From positions 41,985,050-42,049,049 of the forward strand of contig OY292277.1 in the NCBI GenBank assembly GCA_958496175.1: a DNA stretch of 64,000 nucleotides. The letters run 5' to 3'. The notes below the pieces were generated by a model. That model had not been told where the DNA came from. It did no database searches and saw nothing but the letters and a program-made list of their open reading frames with translations. Every line of letters starts with the position of its first letter. The stretch's first letter is position 1. This document shows positions 1-12,219 of this stretch, one piece after another. Origin of the DNA: Sisyra terminalis (Eukaryota; Arthropoda; Insecta; Neuroptera; Sisyridae). Both the position numbers and the translations under genes were made by a program.

Positions 1-1199
1 ATATAGTGTATATCTTTACGTTAAATATATGCTGCAAAAGTATAATGTACAACGAAAAATTCAGTATGAAAATATACATTTGAGTTTGGGTAAGGAATCT
101 AAGTAATTAATAGAAAAAAATGGATAAGAACATAAGGATCACCATTTTTAAATAAAATATACTATTTAAGTTTGATTAGATATTCGCTTAATCATTACAA
201 ACGGCTTAAAGATCAAAAAGTCAAACTTTGCTGCGTTAATATATATATCGTATAATACGGAATATACTGATGCGTAAACCAGCACATTATTCTTTCAAAC
301 GTACACGTATTGTAAAGAATAAAATTTTAAACATGTAATAGGATTGGAAAAACAGTGCGAAAGCCTATAGGAAATTTATCAAGCTGTCATGTGGATCGTA
401 ATAAATATTTTCAAAATGATTCAAATATAAATTTTTCCCCGGAAATGTTCCCGCAGTGAAACAACGTATGTGTGTATGCAAGTGGTCTCGTATTATTTTC
501 ACACAGTTTTTCCCTTCCATCTTATACAAACATCGAAAGCTAGCGAAGATAAAACTAATAACGACGACGTTCTCGTTTAAAAAATGTTCGCATTGCTTTT
601 TCAATATAACACACGATATCTTTCTAAATAGAAACAAGAGTTCTTTTCTTTCCTCAATGAATAATACATAATGTGATTTTTCTTTCACAAAAGAAAACGT
701 CATATTCTTGAAAAAAGAAAATCACGTACGAGCGAGAAAAATTGTGCAACTTTTTTTCGCAATGTTTTCTTCTGTCAAGCTGTATGACTTTAATACAATT
801 GATAAATGCATTTTGGTTTGTTAGTGAAATCATTTGACAAAAATGGAATGAAAGTTTTTGACCTTATTTACAAGTTAAACAAACAAGACTTTCGGGTGAA
901 ATGCAAAATACAGATCCAGGGATTACAGAATGATCAAACTTTAATGCTATGGTTGATAGGATTAGAGGATTAATGCTTGATAGATCGGTTTCTCGATTTA
1001 AGCGATGTTAATATTTAATTTTTGAAAAATTAACTTAATAACGATGAAATAATTTTAGTTGATATACAGTATCACTAAGGTGAAAATTCTCAATCAAAAA
1101 TTGATCAATATAAGTCTTGAACATTAAGGAAGGTTAACAATTAGTCTAAGATTCAAAATTTTTATTTATGGATAAATAAATCATCATCAATCCTTACGA
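1..1199. other. Intergenic, nothing recognised
   Basis: AT-rich DNA. Part of 365-703 is open on both strands, but neither reading shows a domain, signal peptide or splice structure. I see no repeat with a partner in this window until about 1200. Confidence 0.6.
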
Positions 1200-1330
1200 T
1201 TGACTGGAAAAAAAAATCTGTTAGATAAGTCTAACACATATCACTATTCTAAGGTGAAAATACACATGTTTTCATGTTTTAAAGATAAATGTCCCAATCT
1301 AGATGTCAAAAATACTGGCCATTCGACAAA
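1200..1330 (+). repeat. Dispersed repeat, copy 1 (partner 58980-59115)
   Basis: The order of short blocks here (a GATAA stretch, TCTAACACATAT, GGTGAAAATAC, then AAAGATAAATGTC and GATGTCAAAAATAC) is matched at 58980-59115 on the same strand, with a few small indels. The two copies look roughly two-thirds identical by eye. No terminal repeats or coding content are visible, so the family is unknown; an old MITE or a UTR fragment of a larger element is possible. Confidence 0.5.
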
Positions 1331-3229
1331 TAATTAGCTTCATTATAATTGGTAACGTCTTCAAATAAGAGACCCTCATCAAATTTGGAAAGAAAATGAG
1401 GAAATTTTTAAAGAACTTTTACCTTAAAATCGAAATCTAAGAACGCATATATTCTGCAAAAAAAGACAGTAAACTAACTGACAATACAAAGAGATCGAAG
1501 TTTAAAGTATATGGTTTATCATTTTAAAGAAAATTGAATATTGACAAAAAAAAAAAAACAGTTTTTTAACATTATGGAATTACGGAACCATAATGTCACT
1601 TGAACATCGTTTTGTGTCCTAAATTGGGTGTCAAAAAACGTTGTTTGAAGAAAAAATCCCAACGATCATTAATAATTTTGAAAGGTAAAGGCGTATTATA
1701 ATCATTCTATGCTTCAATCTAATTTTGTTCTGGGATCAAATACCTAGAGCTTTTAGAGTTGTAATTTTACTAAAAGTTTTACTAGAATGCTGTATTTCAG
1801 TAATATATGAAAAGTAATTACATCAACTTTCTGAAAAAATTTATACATCTGAAAATCTAATCGGTACAGGTTTCTTAGGATATAATTTCTGGTTAGGAAA
1901 CCTAACACCTTTGGTATTTTTAGGAGACTAATTAATTAATTAAATAATTTACGAATATTTTTTAAAATATGCATATAGATTTCTTTGTAGCATGTTGAAG
2001 GCTATAAAGCATAAATAAAACCTTAATATTGTCTCAAAAATTTAATTTTTGTGGTTCAAAAAAAATAATTATTGGTCAATTTTATTGTGATTTGCCATTT
2101 TGAGTCAAATATACATTGAGAGACTTAATGAATTACATCGGTTTAATCAGGCAAAAAACGACCAATTTTCAACAATTTTTTTCATTTAAAAAATAAATTA
2201 TTTTACTAAATTTTTTATGTTCTAAGACATACTTTTTTTCCAAAGAATTTCTGATTATTGTGTAGAAAAATATTCAAAGCTCCGCTATTGCGACATTTTC
2301 AGTGAACCTACGGAAAAAATGTGTATCCGCATTGACAGCAGAACTAACAAGATCATCCAAAGTAAAAAAATAGATGTATTAATTAAGATCATGAACTAGA
2401 ACTTAGACTAAGGAAAAGAAAAAAAAAAGGAAAATTGGATTTTTGGGTAATCATTTTTACAAAAATAGTTTTTTAAATAGTAGTAATTGAAAGAAAATCT
2501 TTCGTCCAAGTCCTAGTGAATCCTATCTTAAATACCTGTGTAAATTTTCATCAAAATCGGTTGAGTTGTTCACGAGAAATCTTGACAACTAAATTTGAAA
2601 ACACTGTTTTGAAAAAAAACGCGACCATAGATGAGCAGCTGCACTGATATACCTACGACGTGCTGAACTTTCCAAGGGTATATCTCCAAAACTATTGTAT
2701 TACTGTGATCAACTTGAAAATTTTGGATAATATTCTAGAGATCCTTCATAAATTATTAAAATAATAAAAAAGTTGATTTTTAAGTCATTGGATTCATGTA
2801 ACGTCTTAAGCTTTATGCATCTAAGAAAAATAAGCTGTAAGTAAAGGGTGTAAATATTTGTGCTTAGAAATTTTAAGTGGTTAGCCATCTATTAAATTGG
2901 GAGTAATTATAAGTTTTCTTTTCGTGTTTACTACAAATAATGTTGGTATTTTCTACGCGGGTAATTTTCGGTTATATTGTCCAATTATTTTCATAAATGA
3001 AACTTTATTTTCTTATTCTGAAAGAAAACATAATTTGACGACGATGCTGATGATGATTACAATATTTCACGTTGATTGTTGTACGTGGACGAAATTCTAC
3101 ATAGCTGCTTTATTAAAATTTAAAATGATAATAATTTAGTGGAAGTAATTAAAAGAATATGTATAACTCGTAAGTTTCCACCTTGAAAAATGAGGGATGA
3201 TTAAAAATCATAAATTAAATCTTTTGGTT
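1331..3229. other. Intergenic; 2030-2790 possibly transposon-derived
   Basis: No gene seen. The stretch 2030-2790 has the feel of decayed DNA-transposon sequence, with phrases such as AAATCGGTTGAGTTGTTCAC near 2548. It also has CAAAGCTCCGCTATTGCGA near 2276, a close match of which occurs near 12780. No terminal repeats could be fixed. Confidence 0.3.
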
Positions 3230-3460
3230 TCAGGCACATCAATTACGCACGGTGCCAAATTAAGCGTGGTACGTTTCTAATGTAAATGACTGACGTGGAA
3301 TGAGATTGAATTGAATGGAAAGAAATGGAATGGGCCGAATGTTCATGTGGCGCTGAAAATATTATATAAGGGTAAGTGTTTCCGTTTTTCGGCGTGATTG
3401 TAATTATTCAGCCGAGCGCGGTGGACTACTAGCAAAGCTCCCCAGCCCTGACACAGGGTG
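3230..3460. promoter_or_regulatory. GC-richer island, possible conserved regulatory element
   Basis: This block is clearly less AT-rich than the kilobases either side and contains CpG-bearing phrases (GCCGAGCGCGGTGG near 3411) and a short hairpin CCCTG-ACA-CAGGG near 3447. It has no open frame of useful length. Such islands in an insect gene desert are often conserved enhancers, but that is inference from composition alone. Confidence 0.25.
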
Positions 3461-5393
3461 AATTTATTGTGTTGTCTTTCATCTTGAAATTTAAATTTTT
3501 GACAAAGTTTATCTCTAGCTTATATTAAATTGAAAAATGTCTCGGTATTAGTCAAGTAAATATTATGATAACGAAAATTTTTACTACATATCAACTTGTA
3601 TTACATTAAATCATCGTTGTAATACCCTCACATATCTAATATGTTCACATTCGTTAGATGAAAACGGGAAAGAAAAACGAATAGGAATTCACAAAAGACA
3701 ACACATCATATCTGTATTTGCCTTTATTTCATTGTGCAATATTTTCAACTACAATTCATTTGGTAAACGTACAATTTCTCATGTCTAATCTTCCACTAAT
3801 GCTATTCCGATTTTAACGTATGAAAGTGGTTGGTTTTCCAATGACATTTCATTTGTGGTATTTAGGTGTGGTATTAGTAAAACGAAATTAGATTTTGGAA
3901 CATAAATTGTTTCGATGTTACACATTAAATAAATACAATGACAATGCGGTATGGGAGGATCCAATCTAAACAAACGTTACACGGAAAATAAAGGTGCTTT
4001 AGTTTCCATCAAAACATTTTCCAATGGAACATAGATTATATAAAACATTGGCGAAAGTCACAATTTTCTGTGTCGATTTAATTGTTTTCTATGAAATTTA
4101 CTAACTGGTAGGTTTTTGATAAACCCAACACGAAGTTGGGCAGATTTATGTACATAATACAATTCGACTAGGAGTTGGCAAAAAAAAAAACGATCAAATG
4201 CGAATGGAATACGGTATTAAATTAGGATTCCACAGACACTGCATTAAAAAATCTATTTAAAATTTTAATAAATATTTTTGTGAGGTTCTTTTATACGAAA
4301 AAGCATTGAAAGCAAATTAGTTTTTTTTTTTTTACTTTTTAATGGATTACCCGAATTTGTTTTCAAAAGCAAGTTATTTGTGGCGTTTTTTATACTTCCC
4401 GTTTTTGTTTTGTTTTATATATTATTGCTAAAAATGGCTTTCCTTTGACAAAATACTATCAAGAGCCGTCATTTTCCTATACGTATTTTTTTGAGGTTCT
4501 GACAAAATATTTTTTTAATTATAAAAAATAAATTTGCAATCTGTACAATATATAAACAATACAGTAAGCAAAAGTGATAATTGTAATTAAAAATAAAAGT
4601 GAGCTTTAACTCGAAAAGAATAACAAAATAATACGGCTATTTGTTTTCGTAGCGATGAAGAGAAGAAATTTTGAAATACTTAAATAATAATTGCCTTTTT
4701 TGAGTTATTGCTTAAAGATAAAAAGCTTCAATATTCCTCAAATCTTTCTATTTTATCCATTTTTTTTTTGAAGCTTTGAACGGAAGAATAAATCACATCT
4801 TTACTACATAAAACTGCAGAACTTGATCATAAACCATGATTTATAATTCTTCTTCCCCCTATTTTATTAAGTAACGAATACAATAACAGACTTTTACATC
4901 CTAATCAATTAGTGTTGCGTATTTTTCCTCATAATTAAGTTTTAAGCCACCGGAAATTCTGGCAAAAATTTTAAAACACAAAGATGAAAATCATAGTTTT
5001 AGCAAATGAGAAAAACGAAGTTATATATGCAGCGTTATATATTGGTCTATCGGAAAGGATCTAGCCAATCAAGCATTTGAAATTTGCACTCCCGACTAAT
5101 GAAAGGTTCTTACCTTATTTTTATTGTTTTTCATCTAAGATGGTCAAACATTTAATCTAAGATTCCTAACCCCTATAGTAAGGGGAAAATGGGGGTAAAA
5201 ACCCTCAGCTAAATACTTTTTCCTCAGTTCCTACTGAAAATATTTTCATTTTTGCAATAGTTAATACTGTAAAAAACGCGAAGTATATTTTTTGGGGATG
5301 GTTTTTTACTGCAATCCCTAAAGTGATACCTACCATAAAGTTATATCTCAAGGCCTTAAAAAGAATAATTATATTTTTTAAAAATAGAAAATA
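3461..5393. other. Intergenic, nothing recognised
   Basis: AT-rich, with homopolymer runs and short unconvincing frames. The 62-codon minus-strand frame at 3785-3973 lacks any recognisable domain or splice context. Confidence 0.55.
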
Positions 5394-5963
5394 AAGGCCA
5401 ATGATAACAAAACTGAAGCTATCCTATTCACTAGAAGACCCAACAAGCATAAAAATGTATTAATAAATGGGAAAAATATAGAATGGACAAAAATAGTTAG
5501 ATACTTGGGGATGCAACTATATTCCAGGCTTTACTTTGCTGAACCCATCAAACTAATTAAAAACAACTTAATGGTCCGAACTAACATCTTATATCCATTG
5601 CTAAACAGATAATCAAAGCTGTCTACTAGCGATAAATTAATAATTTATAATTCAGTGCTTAGACCAGTGCTTACATATGCATGTCCAGTCTGGAGTTCAG
5701 TAAGCAAGTCCAAGTATCTGACAATACAAAAAGTCCAAAATAAATTTCTAAGAATGCTGGGAAACTACCCAGCCAAATACAAGGTATACGATCTTCATGA
5801 AGAATTAAGGATACTACCGCTAGACTTATATATCTTCAGTTTGTCGCGGAAATTCTACATAAATTGTATAAGTGGTCCTAGCCAAATAATCAGAAGCATA
5901 AGAAGCATCGACTACACCCTCGATGACCTACTCCACAAATACAGAAAATACAAACATAAATGA
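5394..5963 (+). pseudogene. Jockey-type reverse transcriptase C-terminal remnant
   Basis: One frame runs for about 190 codons with a single in-frame TAA near 5610. In order it reads NDNKTEAILFTRRPNK, then a VRYLGMQL block, then after the stop SKLSTSDKLIIYNSVLRPVL, TYACPVWSS and KIQKVQNKFLRM-like residues. These are the palm/thumb and C-terminal signatures of Jockey-clade reverse transcriptases (KTEAILF, YLG, KLxIYxxVxRPxLTYAxPVW, LQxxQNKxLR). The catalytic FADD box and the endonuclease lie upstream and are missing. The stop, the lost N-terminus and the absence of an ORF1 show a dead copy. Apart from the stop the frame is uninterrupted, which suggests a moderately recent insertion. Confidence 0.85.
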
Positions 5964-6216
5964 ATAAGACATTATGGTCTTATAACAAACCGAAAGCAGG
6001 AACAATATTTGGGGTTTTTTTAGGAATTGCCATCTATTTTCCCCAACACAAATAAACAAATACAATATTGTAAACTAATCTATATCCTAGATCAGGATTT
6101 ACAGATGCTGCTTTTATGATTTATGCAAGGTACATGACACTTAAAATTAAAAATAAATTGTAAACTAAAGTATTTGTATATATAAGAGCAATAAATTTAA
6201 TTTATTTTATTTAGAG
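5394..6216 (+). mobile_element. Jockey-type non-LTR retrotransposon, 5'-truncated 3' end
   Basis: This is the 3' end of a LINE: the last part of the reverse-transcriptase ORF (5394-5963), then a non-coding 3' region containing AATAAA-like signals and ending in an AT-rich tail near 6215. Truncation at the 5' side is the usual outcome of target-primed reverse transcription. The exact 3' limit is uncertain because the tail merges with AT-rich flank, and I could not identify target-site duplications. Confidence 0.75.
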
Positions 6217-9200
6217 ATATATCTTATTTTATTATTTATTTGCTTTTACATGTTAAACTTACAAAATGGTCGAATTGATGGAACATCAATAGTTTCAAAG
6301 AATAGAAATCAATTACGGATACGAGTATGCATGTATTTCAATTTTTACCCAATCCTTTATTAACATCTGTATACCTTCTCTATATCAATCATCATAAAAA
6401 GTTCTTTATCCTTTTGATTGTCAACAAAGTATGAATATTTACTATTAATCTTTGAATTATAAACAATATGGGATTAGATGCTGTTCGAATATACAAATTT
6501 TATTTGAAGAAGCAAATGCATTCCGATTTGTAGTTCATTATTAAGTTATTTCTAATTATATGTTTATAATTACATTTTTTAAAGTTCATTTTAAATTGCC
6601 GACTTATGGCTGAGTTTCCCCAAGGGTCGTTCGCTTATTACTAGGGAATAAGGAAAGAATATAAGTGGGGAACGTTTTGCACCATTTTTGACTAGCCTCA
6701 GAATGACAAAACCAGTAATTTTTTTATGAAAAGAATATCCAACATTGCGAAAATTATAGAACTACAAAGATCTCGAAAGTTTGGGAAATACCAATCTGAG
6801 ATCTCTAAACTATTCGATTTATCTTTTTAATCATCATCCAATTTTATTCGAATGAACAAAATAATCATCAAAATATTCATTTTTTTTTTTACAAAAGAGA
6901 TCAATCAAAAAAGCATGATTTTAAAATAAATTTTACAGGAATACAGCTAAATTTTAATTGATTAATCACCAAGTAAAAAAAAAATAAACATAAAGGGATT
7001 TTTGTATATGGATTTGTAGACCCATTCATTTTTGAATACTTGATTTATTTTTATTTTGAATGACAATTAACATGAGATGAAAAACACAAAATAAAAATTA
7101 TTTTTAAACAAATATACGCGTCAGCTCTTTAGTTTATAATCCAGATCCTTTTTATTTTCGTAGTCCTGATTATGTAATATATTGTAATAAAGTTTAGTTC
7201 AAAGTTAACAGTTACGATCAATATGTATGAAAATGGTCGTCTAAGCAAACAATGCCCTATTTTCTCTAGTTATCTCGTAGCTAATCTCATTTTTCACTTG
7301 AAATGATAATTTATTTGATAATTTGTCTACAGTAATGAAAAATAACTTGTTCTCCACTGTCACGATGGAGTAAATAATTATAAGATTCTTTTATTTTACA
7401 CTGTTGTTCATATCAAAGCTTTTTATGTAGCTTATCTTGCTTGTGTACACAGATAAAGCTTTTGATGGCTGAGTTTGAACGTTTTTGTAAACTAATCGCT
7501 AAATAAAAAGCCCGATGACATTGTTTTTCTTCTTATACTAATATCGGTGGAGTTGAAGATTCCATCCCATCCCCAAAGTGGTAACTTGTGGCTTTAGTGA
7601 GAATAGTTAGGTGAGATAGGCTCTAAAAAGTTGATTAGTTCCACTTTTTTAAGTCCTTATCGTGAGTTGAACCAGTAAACATTGAAGCTTTATTGTTAAA
7701 GCTTTTTAGGGGAACAATTGTTCGTGATAGTAATAGAGGTAGTGCTTCGTACACATTTTGCATTTAGCTGAGATAAATTGGTATCAGATTGAAAAATGAT
7801 TTTGCTGTTATACGATAAAAGTTAGAGCAATTAGGTTTACATTGAAAAGAAAATCTAGAAAAGTATATGTCATCTATAGTCAGAAGTTGTCGTCAGTGAT
7901 TAGGTAATCACTTGAGCTATTTCAAAGTATCCGACCAAAATGAGAATATGATATCAGAGTATTACGAGGTTTGTACTTATCGATTTTATTACTGGAGCTA
8001 ATTTGGACGATGGCTCTATAAATTTTTATATTTTTTACTTAATAATCCTTATTTTTGGTAACGTAATAAAAAAATCATAAATTTTAGTTCACATCCAAAT
8101 GGAAATGATTATACTATTATTAAAAAAAAATAATGATAACGATGGATGTTTTTCAGTGGAGTATGTATTAAATTTTTATGCTATATACAGTAAGAACTGC
8201 TAACCATTAATAAGCTTTTCTATAAAAAATTCCCTACTTTTGAAGGAAATTCTTTAAATTTAAAGTCGTAAGGATAGTTGCAAAATGTTTTGCCTGTTAA
8301 TGATTTGCTTGTTGATGAATTAGTGTTTTTTTATCAACGACAACGATAAAACAGAACACAAATTAATGGCGTAAAATTTTTTAAATGGCTTTTCCGGGAA
8401 AATATGTAGGCGCAAAAATTTTCTCTTTCAAACACATCAATTAATGGCACAAAATTCGAAGTTTTAATATGTATTGAAAAGCTCTGAAATTCAAATTAAC
8501 TCTACAAAGGGTTGTTCAGGATAATATTAGAGCGATAAATTTTTATTTCAGAAATCTTAAAGGACGAAAAACACCAAAATATTTCGTAGTTATTTTTTCC
8601 AAATTCCCAAAATTGTAGTGTTAACTTGAACAACGTGAAAGAGAGGTCAAATCAAAGGTTTTTTTAAAGCGTCATAGCTCCTTAGATCATAAATATGGTC
8701 CTTAAGTTTTCAATTGCCAATCCTATTCTCTAATATTTTGTACCCAAAATATAGTTTTTCATATGATGAATTTATGTAAAAAGATTACAAATACGTCTTT
8801 AGAAGTTTCTTATCTCTTTGCATCAAATTATGAAACTTTAAACTAAATATAGACCTTTGATATTTTTCAAGAATTATTGATAGTTATTTTGATATGTATT
8901 TATGAATTCTAGTATGTTTGCATTTTAGTACTCTCTTAATGATTATCAGGGAAATTTTCTCGCAATACTCAAACAATCTCTGGTGGTTCCACATAGATAT
9001 ATTTAAGGTTCTCATTTAACAATATAAACCCATAATTTTATTAATATTAAAGAAATCTTCAGAATCTTCTCTTTAAAGAATCCTCTGACGAAAAATTGAA
9101 AAAAGTAAATTAAAATTTAATGAGTTTTACTTTTGGGTCTCTTTTTCGTCAGTTAAGAAATAATTCATTCTGACCTAAATCTAAGTAAATTTAAACACTT

Positions 9201-12053
9201 AATTGTGAAAGTAGCGACTTATGAACTGAAAAACTGCCAATCACTTGAAATTTACATAAAAATTAATAAATCAACGAATTATTGGTTCAAGGAAAGGAAA
9301 TATTTTATCAATGAAATCCGTGGCACTAATTTTAAATAAGGCAAAGTATATGTGACTAAAGGATTGTCATTTTTGAATACCAGAGTTATTAGATTGTATA
9401 AATAAATCACCAAAAATGCTATGAACTTACGAAAATAAGGACAATTTGAAAAATCTGATCATCCAATGGGAGACTAGAAGGAAAGCTTACTGTATAGGTT
9501 TCCTTAAAGCAAAAGATATTATTTTAGAGTCGCTAAAAAAGAACTGAAGGAACTTACGATTGTTCAAAAAAACCAAGAAGATGAATTGAAATCCTATATT
9601 TTGCAGAAAAGGGATGGATTGTCAAAAAACCCGCCAGGGGTAGGCAACGTTGGAAGCAATAATTCAATCACGTGGGCAACTGAATTTGCCATCTGGCAGA
9701 AAATAGAGTAAAAAAATATAAATCGTAGAGCAAAATAAATGAGGAGAACAAACTAATGAGACCTATGTTAGAGATATGAGAAAACTTTAGAATCAAAAAA
9801 ATAAGAAAGGTATATGATAATCAAGCAAATGAAAAAAACTTACCTTTTTATCCCTGATAGTAAACATGTTAACATTTTCAAAGGAAAATATGTTTATTTT
9901 CAATAATACAAACATACTTTTCTTGTGTTAATGCGGAATATCCTGTTTTTTTCTCAGTTTACTACACTTGAGACAAAAGCTCCAGCCTCATTGTTCATGC
10001 GTTGCAGCTTTATTGAGTGATGATGATATAGCGTCAAATATAATGCAATTTATATTTGTGTTAGTAAAAAGAAGACGAGTATGTAGAATGCATTATAATA
10101 ATATCAGCGGAAAAGCAAGCAACTTTCATATATATATATCCATTACTCGTGAAATAAGGACAAGAAAAGCAAACTAATATTGGAATTGCATTCTTTACGT
10201 TTTAGTACAGAGAAAATAGCTCGTCTGGAAAACAGTGTCGTACTTCTTTGGCAACTTTGAAACACTTTGTACGTTATAACTGGATATGAATAGTGAATAC
10301 ACTTATTGTTGCTTAGAAGTGTTGTTAGAGATATCAAACAATTTTTGTTGGTTTTGTTGCAGTTTAACTCGAATTTGTAAGTGTATTAAAGTCTCATTGT
10401 AACCAAAAAAGGTAAACGGCTAAAGCTGAATCTAAGCTCATTAAGTTTTATTGTGAAATTTTTGTGATTTCCGTTTTGTACGAGTAATACGATGTGTATT
10501 ATTTATTCAATGTTTCGTGTCTTGAAATTAATAGTCAAAATAGAAATAAAAGCTCCGTGTACATGTGTAATATTGTATGAGAAGAAAATAAGCTGCAGCT
10601 TTAGATAATGTGTATGTTATATGTATGTGAGCATTGAAACACCCGTATAAGAGACTATGCTCACATTACACGGGTAAACCTTTTATAAAATGGCGTAAGT
10701 AATTGAAAATTCCTCTATCATGACACCCTCATCTCCATCTTGTCGACTTGCTCGCATTGTCGACCGTTCCTTCTTCGGCCTTTCACGAAAATTATAAAAT
10801 TTTCCACGGCAATATTTCAAGTTAGGTTTATGAACATTCAGCCATATACTTTAATCATTTTCGAAATGAACCAAATGACGGCTTAAATGTAATTTTACTG
10901 TCGTTTTAATATGAATATTATTTTTTGAATTAATTAAAAGAATATATTTGAATGTGGAAGAGTTATAATAAAACTTATAAACTCTCGTAACAAACAATTA
11001 TATGTTGAAACTTTTTGCTGAATAAAACATCCTTCATTGTGATAGGAGTAGTTCTTTATTTTAATTTGTACGAGACGCGGCAGCTGTGGATAAAAACGAG
11101 ATGGATTAGAAGTTATTATAAAGTTGCAAAAATTCTTTTGTTTAATATCAAGAATTTAAAAGAATATTTCATTTCAAAAAATATAATTACTTTTGTGTTG
11201 AAGTGTTTTCTAAGAATGCTAGACGAATAAAATGTTTATTGCTAACAAAAATCTTAAGGTAGGAAAGCAGCTTGGAATAAAAGTTTTATTCAAGATTTTT
11301 TAAAACAATGTAATATAATTTCAAGAATTAAAATAAAATTATTACCATAAAATCTAATGAAGAATCAACAGTTATAAAAAACAGAAAATTCAATGTGGTA
11401 TTTACTTCAAGATATGTTTTTCTTTCATTGGCACGAAATCCGCATTAGCTAACTTGTAAAGATGTAAGAATTTTGATTTACGATTAAAAATTTTGAAATT
11501 TTTTAAATTAATTTATTCTTTTCAGTAATTTCCTCCAAATTTTATGTCATCATAATCGAAGGCTTTTATCCAAAGACTAAAACAAAATACGATTTTTTTT
11601 AACTTTTAACTTAAAAAAAGCATAAGGCTTAGTATATAACAGTTGGATTTCTAAGCAATAGAAACAAAATCATATATAACAATGGTCGATAAGATTTTCT
11701 TCTTTAAAAATCTGAATAAAATCTATTGCAGTAATTTCTACCCTTGTTTCTCACATCAGGTTCTCACCTCTACCTGTTTCATTTGTGCATTGACTAAATT
11801 CTTCTTTATTAGAAAAAGAAGATATTATTATTTTATATACAAACCAAAGTTTAATATTGTTCATTGAAGCACAAAATGATCAAAACAATATCCGCCGGAT
11901 GAAATATCCGCCAAACCCGCGAGACTAACTAACCGAAATTTTGAAGTTCTATAGCTAGATTAGGAGCTTTTGATCTAGTGCATTTTTTATAGTGAATCCT
12001 GATCATTAAACATCATTTTTCCATAAAGAATTTTTTTTACTGCTATACTGCTA
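6217..12053. other. Intergenic, mostly unrecognised
   Basis: About 5.8 kb without a supportable gene. At 9635-9653 the string CAGGGGTAGGCAACGTTGG resembles one end of a hAT transposon, but I found no inverted partner. At 10626-10675 two short stems interleave. Around 10720-10800 there is a small GC-richer patch. Confidence 0.5.
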
Positions 12054-12061
12054 CTTATTTG

Positions 12062-12211
12062 TAGGGATGCAAACGATTCGATTTTTCGATTTTTTCAAAC
12101 ATCGATATATCGTTCATAAACATCGGTTTAAAAGGAAATTTAATAGAAGAAAACTTTTAAAAATATCGATACTTCAATATCGATATTTCTATGAGAAATA
12201 TTGCATCCCTT
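12062..12211. mobile_element. hAT-type MITE, 150 bp, with 8-bp target duplication
   Basis: The ends are TAGGGATGCAA and its inverted match TTGCATCCCTT. The flanks are CTTATTTG (12054-12061) and CTTAGTTG (12212-12219), seven of eight identical, the 8-bp duplication expected of hAT elements. The interior carries several ATCGAT/CGATA strings arranged as imperfect inverted repeats. It has no coding capacity. A fragment with the same core (TCGTTCATAAAC beside ATCGAT) occurs at 52880-52955. Confidence 0.7.
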
Positions 12212-12219
12212 CTTAGTTG

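Noticed and set aside
365..703. Overlapping open frames on both strands, the longest 112 codons
   Set aside because: No domain, no splice or promoter context, and both strands open at once suggests a stop-poor stretch rather than coding.
11885..11930. Repeated ATATCCGCC strings
   Set aside because: Two short repeats only; no inverted partner or known terminus.
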